Below are positions 50,361 through 55,505 of a stretch of 55,505 nucleotides of DNA, one piece after another. Position 1 is the first letter of the stretch. Every line of letters begins with the position of its first letter. The DNA comes from Thermoprotei archaeon (GTDB lineage: Archaea; Thermoproteota; Thermoprotei; Gearchaeales; Gearchaeaceae): contig JAFMCU010000009.1 in the NCBI GenBank assembly GCA_017857595.1, forward strand, positions 1-55,505, read 5' to 3'. The position numbers and the translations under genes are program-made. The notes beneath the pieces are model-generated. The model was not told the origin of the DNA and did not search any database. It saw only the letters and a list, made by a program, of their open reading frames with translations.

Positions 50361-52828
50361 GGTTTTAAATTCCATGTTGCAATTATTGAACTTAAATTTT
50401 GATTTATGTATTCAAGTTTCAACCACAGATTTATCTGTGTATTAAAATATTGGCTTAGAAAGTTTTCCGTTGATCCACCAGGAAAAACAACGTAGAATGT
50501 TTGTAATTTAGTATCAGCTACCATTCTTAGAGATGAACCTAATGTAACATAGGGCAATGGAACATCTAAAGCGTAAGGTATGTAACCTGGCGCTAACGAG
50601 AATGAATCGCCGTACATTGGATAAGGGCCTAAGGATAAAGGCTTTAATCCTAATGGATTATAAAAAACTATTTTATGGACATTCCCCCATGTCCAGTTGT
50701 TTATATTGTTACCTAATTTAGAGGACAAATAGTTGATTGCCTGTTCAAAGGCGTTCCTTACAAATTTAGAAAAATTACCGTTGAATATGTTAGAATTTGG
50801 ATCATATTTAGCCAAATACAAAAACAGTGAAGGGATCATTGAATCCGATTCACCTGTGTAAAAATCTAAGCCTAACGGTTTTAAAATTTTGTTTAATGAC
50901 ATGTTTACCATTTCTGAAACTAAGTAAGTATAAATTGTAGGTGCAATTTCATCAACTTTAAATGTTGAATCCCAATTTATAATTTCATTATAAGCTTGAA
51001 TTTCAATTTTACTCATATTCATGTTGGACAAAGTCTGTTTAATGTAAGGCATTAGCATATAAGACCATGAATCGAAAACGCTAGTTTGTAAATTAACCAT
51101 GTCTTGTAAGCTAACTGAAGATTTCTTTGAAAGGTAAAGGTATATATCATAGGCTCTACCATTTGAAACCCAATAACCTCCTATGAAAGGATAAGGATAA
51201 TTAATCCATGCATCGGGTTGGTTTGGAGCAAAGGCAAACCCTCTATTTGGATTAATCGTTTTAGGTAAGTATTCAAATGGAACATAAGAATTTGGACTGA
51301 AATTAGGTAAGCTTCCATTCAAAGGAGCCCTTGCTCCGATTACATGTAAAGTTTTATTGTTTGGAAGAGTTTCTTTAATTAAAGGATATAGGCCAGCATC
51401 TATAATTCCAGCATTGTTGTCACTTATAATTGCAATGTTTTGAGGCGGTATATTCCATAATTGAGCTGCTTTTAGTAAATCATTAAAGCTTGTTGAATTA
51501 TCTAAATAAAATTCTGAAATGACTGTTGTCATTGGTACATTTTGGGCAACCCAGTATAAGCTAATACCAATAGTGCCATTGGAATAAACAATAGGACCAT
51601 GTATTGTATAATTTATAGTATATGTTTTTCCCAACAATGTAAAATTGTAGCTCTTTAAAGGAAGCCAACTCCCGTTGTAATAATACATATTTCTGTTTAA
51701 CTTTTCTATGTAGGCATTTGAAGACGAACCAAAAGAAGTAGTTAATCCCCATGCTGTATGTTCTGTATGACCTATTAGAATTCCTGGTATACCTACTAAC
51801 GACCAGCCCGTTACATTCATATTACTAGCAACTAATTGTAATGGCATCCATAGTGATGGTGAATATAGTGTAAGATGCGGGTCATTAGCTAAAATTGGAG
51901 TATGCGTGGAACTAAAATTTGAAGTTATTATCCAAGAATTGCTTCCAGCATCTATTACATTAAAATACGGGTCATTGATAGCTTCTAAGCTTTGATTTAT
52001 TATATTGATAAGTTTTGAATAATTTTTAACGCCTGTTGCCCATTCATCATACCAATTTAAACTAAAAACATAGTTGGGAGAAATTCCTTGTTTAGTCAAG
52101 CTATAATTATTGATAGATCCATCTCCAGGCATGACAGTAACATTCCCATTCGTAAAATACGGATAAATTGGATTTAATAGGTTTGCAAACGTAAAGTTTG
52201 TTTTAGCATAGATTAATGCTGACCTCAGTTCATCTTCAAATCCATGCGTTAAAGACCATGCCATGAATTGTGCAAAACAAAGAATGTAGTATGGTGAATA
52301 TTGATAAGGATTGACGTTTAATAGTTTAAATTCAAGAGGTAAATCTCTGTAATTCAAAGAACTTATATAAGCGTTAACACCATCTGAATAGCTTTGTAAA
52401 TATGAATAAATTGAAGGATAGTTATTCTTTAAAAAATTAAGATTCATTAATGCATTTTGAGGAATTCCTATAAGATGCACAGCTATATCTGACTTTAAAC
52501 CCAATGATCCTACCCATGAACTTACATTTCCTGCAGCGACTAAGCCAAAGAATTCCATTTCAAACAATCTTTGGCTAGCAACATAATATCCTTGAGCGAA
52601 CATTAGATCATGCATGTTCGAAGCGTAGATATGCGCAGTTGAGTATCTATCTATTTTTATTGTTACGTTGCTGATTAAAGATGGAATAACAATCGTTTCG
52701 TTGTTATAATTTAAATTTGATGCTGAGCTCCAGATACCTGAATATGGATTAAGCAATGTAAAGCTGTTTCCTATGTAAGAGATTAATATTAGCAAAATTA
52801 CCAAAACAATAAATCTCCAAACCTTCAC
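50357..52828 (-). CDS. Secreted penicillin-acylase-family Ntn hydrolase
   Basis: 823 residues with an N-terminal hydrophobic segment (about 4-20) for export or anchoring. After a propeptide/alpha part, GSNSW at 295-299 provides Ser296 as the N-terminal nucleophile freed by autoprocessing. ILANDPHLTLYSPSLW and GIPGILIGHTEHTAWGLTTS follow, typical of the beta chain. FAPNQPDAWI is a further family mark. Substrates in the family are N-acyl amides, including penicillins, acyl-homoserine lactones and N-acyl peptides. In an acidic heterotroph it may hydrolyse N-acyl amino acids outside the cell, feeding the uptake systems elsewhere in the window. The gene overlaps the small membrane gene. Confidence 0.9.
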   Translation of the reverse strand: MKVWRFIVLVILLILISYIGNSFTLLNPYSGIWSSASNLNYNNETIVIPSLISNVTIKIDRYSTAHIYASNMHDLMFAQGYYVASQRLFEMEFFGLVAAGNVSSWVGSLGLKSDIAVHLIGIPQNALMNLNFLKNNYPSIYSYLQSYSDGVNAYISSLNYRDLPLEFKLLNVNPYQYSPYYILCFAQFMAWSLTHGFEDELRSALIYAKTNFTFANLLNPIYPYFTNGNVTVMPGDGSINNYSLTKQGISPNYVFSLNWYDEWATGVKNYSKLINIINQSLEAINDPYFNVIDAGSNSWIITSNFSSTHTPILANDPHLTLYSPSLWMPLQLVASNMNVTGWSLVGIPGILIGHTEHTAWGLTTSFGSSSNAYIEKLNRNMYYYNGSWLPLKSYNFTLLGKTYTINYTIHGPIVYSNGTIGISLYWVAQNVPMTTVISEFYLDNSTSFNDLLKAAQLWNIPPQNIAIISDNNAGIIDAGLYPLIKETLPNNKTLHVIGARAPLNGSLPNFSPNSYVPFEYLPKTINPNRGFAFAPNQPDAWINYPYPFIGGYWVSNGRAYDIYLYLSKKSSVSLQDMVNLQTSVFDSWSYMLMPYIKQTLSNMNMSKIEIQAYNEIINWDSTFKVDEIAPTIYTYLVSEMVNMSLNKILKPLGLDFYTGESDSMIPSLFLYLAKYDPNSNIFNGNFSKFVRNAFEQAINYLSSKLGNNINNWTWGNVHKIVFYNPLGLKPLSLGPYPMYGDSFSLAPGYIPYALDVPLPYVTLGSSLRMVADTKLQTFYVVFPGGSTENFLSQYFNTQINLWLKLEYINQNLSSIIATWNLKP

Positions 52829-52958
52829 GAATTATAAATATTTTCTAAATATAAATATTCTAAAGGAAGATTTTCATTGGTATATTGGAATGATACTAAC
52901 ATTAACATTGAACAACTCTTAAAATGTTGTCTGTTTGAAGCTGAGCTCGATTAATCAA

Positions 52959-53366
52959 CTAAAATTTGACTATTTCGCTAGCTTTTTTTGCTTTATCTAT
53001 GCTTTTTAATAAAATTTCATCATAAGTAATTAATGGGGAATCTATAAGATTAGAAAGTGCAACATACAACGAATCATAAACTGTAATATTTTTCTCAATA
53101 GCTAGTTTAATTGCATCATATATCAACTCTTCGAATCTATGAATGATTAAGCCTATTTGCATTAAAGCTCTTATTGCTAAGCTAATATCTTTTTCATTAA
53201 TTTTAGAGTATCTTAAAAGGTTTGCAATCTCTATGAAAATCAAATCTGGAACATGTGCCTCCACATTCTGTTTAGCTATCTCATTTCTTAATTTTTTCAT
53301 TTTATCGGATTCATCTTCAATTAAAAACCACTTTGCTATAGCACTTGCATCTAAAACTACTTTCAT
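52959..53366 (-). CDS. vapC: VapC-type PIN-domain ribonuclease toxin
   Basis: 135 residues. The four acidic residues of the PIN active site are present: Asp6 (LDASAI), Glu46 (FIEIANL), Asp98 (VYDSLY) and Asp116 (ITYDEIL). VapC toxins cut specific RNAs, often tRNA or rRNA. It overlaps the vapB stop by 4 bp. Confidence 0.93.
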   Translation of the reverse strand: MKVVLDASAIAKWFLIEDESDKMKKLRNEIAKQNVEAHVPDLIFIEIANLLRYSKINEKDISLAIRALMQIGLIIHRFEELIYDAIKLAIEKNITVYDSLYVALSNLIDSPLITYDEILLKSIDKAKKASEIVKF

Positions 53367-53581
53367 TTATCTCTAAACTCTCTAATGGCCACTTTGGCTT
53401 CTTTTTGGAGCCTAGTCTTCTTTGAAATTTCTTCCATCGTTGCTATTGCCCATTCAATTTCTTTCTTCCTTACTTCTTTCTCTAAAGCGGACCTTAATGT
53501 TTCGCTAATATTTATTCCGTATTCTTTTGCCTTGTCTACAATTTGTTTCTTCACCTTTGTAGAAACTGTAATGTAGCTCAT
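53363..53581 (-). CDS. vapB: VapB-type antitoxin
   Basis: 72 residues from ATG 53581. A longer frame to 53665 exists, but its first 28 codons come from the adjacent acylase remnant and hydrophobic spacer, so the start at 53581 is preferred. MSYITVSTKVKKQIVDKAKEYGINISETLRSALEKEVRKKE is a ribbon-helix-helix DNA-binding fold; the rest wraps the toxin. VapB represses its own operon and neutralises VapC. Confidence 0.88.
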   Translation of the reverse strand: MSYITVSTKVKKQIVDKAKEYGINISETLRSALEKEVRKKEIEWAIATMEEISKKTRLQKEAKVAIREFRDK

Positions 53582-53642
53582 ATATTTACTACTTATCATG
53601 TAGTATTTAAATTTACTTATGTTTATTGGCAAAACCTTTTGT

Positions 53643-53746
53643 ATAAGGATAATTAATCCATGCATCAGGTTGATTTAGTGCAAAGGTAAATCCTCTATTT
53701 GGATTAATCGTTTTAGATAAGTATTCAAATGGAACATAATAATTTT
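53643..53746 (-). pseudogene. 104-bp decayed copy of part of the penicillin-acylase gene
   Basis: Aligned without gaps to 51191-51294, 95 of 104 bases agree. The minus strand reads YVPFEYLSKTINPNRG, then FTFALNQPDAWINYPY, without a stop, against YVPFEYLPKTINPNRG and FAFAPNQPDAWINYPY in the full gene. The similarity stops sharply on both sides. It marks the remnant of a second acylase gene, lying in the same orientation and directly upstream of vapB. Confidence 0.85.
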
Positions 53747-53872
53747 GAGTTAAATGAAATCTTTGTTAAATAATGTATACTAAGATTTTTAGGAACCAAA
53801 TGTTTTATACCTTAATTGTAACAATATCCAAGTTGTATATTTCACAAGGAAACATAAATAGATTTTTATATC

Positions 53873-53894
53873 ATTATATTTTTAAAAATATAAT
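53873..53894. promoter_or_regulatory. Perfect 22-bp palindrome upstream of the small membrane gene
   Basis: The half-site ATTATATTTTT is followed directly by its exact reverse complement, with no spacer. It ends about 54 bp before the ATG at 53949. A separate TATA-like TATTTAAA at 53919-53926 lies 23-30 bp before the ATG. It may be an operator, a cruciform or a terminator of an unseen transcript. Confidence 0.4.
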
Positions 53895-53948
53895 ATAAAA
53901 TAATAGCATACATCAGATATTTAAATTCTATAAATAATTTTTATTCAT

Positions 53949-54380
53949 ATGCAAAGTAGACCAAGTGCAGCGTTTATATTATCTTTGATTGGTGGGTTAT
54001 TTATCCTAATACTAAGCGCAATATATCTATTGTTCATGATAAGATACGAATATTTTTACGGTGCCTATTTTAACTACATGATGTATCACATGATTTCATT
54101 TCATCCATACATGTTTACAATAGTCACTATGTTTGCAACAATAGGTTTAATCTCAGGAGCTTTGGTAATTGTAGGATCATTTTTTATCAATAGCGATAAC
54201 ATTGAAAAAGTGAGAACTGGCGGGATATTGGTCATAGTTTTTTCAGTATTAAGCATAGTAAGCGGTGGAGGGTTTTTCATTGGATTTATTTTAAGCTTAA
54301 TTGGAGGAATTTTGGCCATAACGTGGCAACCCTCTAACATTTCTAATACAACGATTTCTCAAAGTAAAACAATTCAATAA
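53949..54380 (+). CDS. DUF4064-like four-helix membrane protein
   Basis: 143 residues with four hydrophobic helices. ILSLIGGLFILILSAIYLLF at the start, a Tyr/His-rich loop (YEYFYGAYFNYMMYHMISFHPYM), SGALVIVGSFF, and GGGFFIGFILSLIGGILAI at the end match the DUF4064/DUF6114-like pattern of small archaeal membrane proteins. The His/Met/Tyr loop is unusual and may bind metal. The SRPBCC gene follows 41 bp later with its own promoter. Confidence 0.7.
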   Translation: MQSRPSAAFILSLIGGLFILILSAIYLLFMIRYEYFYGAYFNYMMYHMISFHPYMFTIVTMFATIGLISGALVIVGSFFINSDNIEKVRTGGILVIVFSVLSIVSGGGFFIGFILSLIGGILAITWQPSNISNTTISQSKTIQ

Positions 54381-54389
54381 ACTTTCAAT

Positions 54390-54421
54390 AGCTTTATATA
54401 ACCTGTAATATACATGTGCTA
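54390..54421 (+). promoter_or_regulatory. Promoter of the SRPBCC gene
   Basis: TTTATATA at 54393-54400 lies 22-29 bp before the ATG at 54422. This supports that ATG over the in-frame GTG at 54416 and fits a leaderless transcript. Confidence 0.55.
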
Positions 54422-54928
54422 ATGATAAATATAAACAAGAGTGACGAAATTAATGCACCTATTGAAAATATTTTTCAATTTTTAATAGACCCTGAGAAAG
54501 TTAAGATATATCTTCCCAATGTTTTTAACATTAGGAATATATCACTTTCTGATAAAAAGATAGGAGATATGTTCATAGCTGAACTTATGGTAATGGATTT
54601 CAAGTTTGAAGAGATGTTTATGTTTAGTAATTACAGACAAATGGAAGAAGTTTCTTTAAATTTCGATGGCGTATTAAACGGATACTTACAATTCGTTTTA
54701 AAAAGAAATAGAAAAGATGTAACAAATCTGAATCTTAAAGTAGAATATAGAATAAGCAATGATGTATTGAATAATCCAATTGATAATATTTTATTTCAAA
54801 GATTGAACACTGCAAATTTCGAAAGAGTTTTGGAAAATATAAAGCTAATTACTGAAACAAATTTCATACTTGAAAGCAGTAAAATATTTGTTTATAGGAA
54901 TAAATTGATTCAAAACCTCCAAGCATAA
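54422..54928 (+). CDS. SRPBCC/START-like fold protein
   Basis: 168 residues. INAPIENIFQFLIDPEKVKIYLPNVFNI near the start is the typical helix-grip opening of the CoxG/polyketide-cyclase-like SRPBCC group. A beta-rich middle and a long C-terminal helix (NTANFERVLENIKLIT) follow. These proteins bind hydrophobic ligands or membranes; CoxG-type members act in CO dehydrogenase maturation, but no cox genes are here. It converges on the EamA fragment. Confidence 0.72.
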   Translation: MININKSDEINAPIENIFQFLIDPEKVKIYLPNVFNIRNISLSDKKIGDMFIAELMVMDFKFEEMFMFSNYRQMEEVSLNFDGVLNGYLQFVLKRNRKDVTNLNLKVEYRISNDVLNNPIDNILFQRLNTANFERVLENIKLITETNFILESSKIFVYRNKLIQNLQA

Positions 54929-54945
54929 ATTTTAGAGTTCCAAAG

Positions 54946-55308
54946 CTAAAAATTAATAATTAACTGTAATATTTTTTCTCCTAATACAAAAGCTGCAATC
55001 TGAGAAAAGAAAACATAAGTATATGAAACAGGTGCAGCTATTGATGCACCAACTTTCCTTATAGAAAGTAAGTAAAAAGAATCTCCTATAGCAAGTGTTA
55101 ATATTCCACTAAGCATGCCAAATATGATTCCTTCGTTGAAACCAAGATATAAGAATGGTATAAAAAGAGCCAATGAAGCGAATAGCATTCTGTAAAAATT
55201 AACTTTGATGGTTGAGTTATTGTTCAAAAATTCTTTATAAAAAAGTGGCACAATTGCCCATATGAAAGCAGGTAATAAAGATATTATCGAATACTGTGTT
55301 TCTGACAT
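54946..55308 (-). CDS. Single EamA-type (DMT) transporter half, probably truncated
   Basis: 120 residues from ATG 55308 (a TTG at 55332 is possible). ISLLPAFIWAIVPLFYKEFL, FYRMLFASLALFIPFLYL, LTLAIGDSFYLLSIRKVG and APVSYTYVFFSQIAAFVLGEKI follow the first EamA repeat of DMT exporters. The frame stops directly after the conserved LGE. Full DMT proteins have two such repeats (about 280-300 residues). There is no room for the second half before the convergent SRPBCC gene. It may be a half-size protein that dimerises, or a broken gene. Confidence 0.7.
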   Translation of the reverse strand: MSETQYSIISLLPAFIWAIVPLFYKEFLNNNSTIKVNFYRMLFASLALFIPFLYLGFNEGIIFGMLSGILTLAIGDSFYLLSIRKVGASIAAPVSYTYVFFSQIAAFVLGEKILQLIINF

Positions 55309-55338
55309 ATTATCTTTAATTATTATTTGCAAGTAGTT

Positions 55339-55505
55339 TTATGATTTTATTTGAACTTTTTCATCCTTAAAAAATTTGAAATATAAGAGTATGTTGAAAA
55401 ATGTTATGAAGCTATAGACAAAGAAAGGCAATTCTATTTCTGAAATATCGAACATGTATCCCGATATTGTAGTTCCTGCAGAAGATGAAGCAAGCCTAGC
55501 TACTT
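55339..55505 (-). CDS. C-terminal end of an MFS transporter, gene continues beyond the window
   Basis: The frame ending at TAA 55339-55341 reads VARLASSSAGTTISGYMF, then ELPFFVYSFITFFNILLYFKFFKDEK. This matches the last two helices and the tail of MFS proteins such as the carrier at 47549-48748. It continues past the right edge, so the start and full length are unseen. It lies 31 bp upstream of the EamA start on the same strand. Confidence 0.7.
   Translation of the reverse strand, partial: VARLASSSAGTTISGYMFDISEIELPFFVYSFITFFNILLYFKFFKDEKVQIKS

Noticed and set aside
53582-53665. Longer vapB start at 53665
   Set aside because: The added 28 codons derive from the acylase remnant and spacer; ribbon-helix-helix antitoxins start near MSYITVS.
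1-55505. Insertion sequences or integrated virus
   Set aside because: No transposase, integrase, terminal repeats or tRNA-fragment duplication (tRNA-Val is complete with no repeated 3' end nearby) were found.

Overview
The window is about 55.5 kb of AT-rich DNA (roughly 30% GC by eye) from a thermophilic crenarchaeote (Thermoproteota). The evidence is the informational gene set: TYW1/Taw1, ABCE1, TFE, MBF1, NAC, the KEOPS subunit Cgi121, a Tan1-like THUMP protein, the archaeal fructose-1,6-bisphosphate aldolase/phosphatase, a CTP-type riboflavin kinase fused to an HTH domain, and Csa3. Many starts look leaderless, with a TATA-like box about 26-30 nt upstream of the ATG. The many proton-coupled MFS carriers, amino-acid and peptide hydrolases and a secreted acylase suggest a scavenging heterotroph. 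An acidophile such as Caldisphaera or Acidilobus is my best guess, but that is inference.

Layout. 1-6.2 kb: the 3' part of a tRNA-wyosine synthase gene, a surface-anchored coiled-coil protein, and a leftward cluster FAH-family hydrolase / methyltransferase / CruF-like carotenoid protein / MBL hydrolase. 6.2-13.6 kb: a DHA2 exporter, a GNAT + ADP-forming acyl-CoA synthetase fusion, a HAD phosphatase, a Nudix-like protein and an S9 peptidase. 13.7-16.9 kb: a minimal type IV pilus-like assembly ATPase with two membrane platform proteins and no visible pilin. 17-24.6 kb: PAC2, DUF72, tpiA-fbp (gluconeogenesis), ABCE1 with a zinc-ribbon protein, a 25-residue extremely acidic microprotein gene, a lysine-rich unknown, Tan1-like, cgi121 and NAC. 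24.7-36.3 kb: an MHS carrier, a PUA protein, MBF1, TFE, tRNA-Val, TenA, then a leftward operon (MHS carrier, two M14-like deacylases, M24 peptidase), a CPA2 antiporter and a broken branched-chain amino-acid ABC transporter locus. 36.7-43.8 kb: HEPN/MNT pair, riboflavin uptake and kinase genes, an MFS carrier, a decayed AAA ATPase, an orphan Cas6-like gene, carbamate kinase. 43.9-50 kb: hydantoinase/oxoprolinase genes hyuB-hyuA with an MFS carrier, a VOC protein and an orphan Csa3. 50-55.5 kb: a penicillin-acylase-family enzyme, VapBC, a 104-bp decayed copy of part of the acylase gene, small membrane/SRPBCC proteins and two transporter fragments.

Several genes are broken or oddly built. cgi121 needs a one-base skip in a six-T tract, and its true ATG overlaps the NAC stop. 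hyuA is split by an apparent one-base deletion. livH and livF fragments are joined tail to tail at a GATC. An AAA ATPase has a lost Walker A and an in-frame stop. No CRISPR array, insertion sequence or rRNA was found. The strongest candidates for something undescribed are the 25-residue acidic microprotein beside the ABCE1/zinc-ribbon operon, the winged-helix insertion in Taw1, and the frame-disrupted cgi121 homopolymer.
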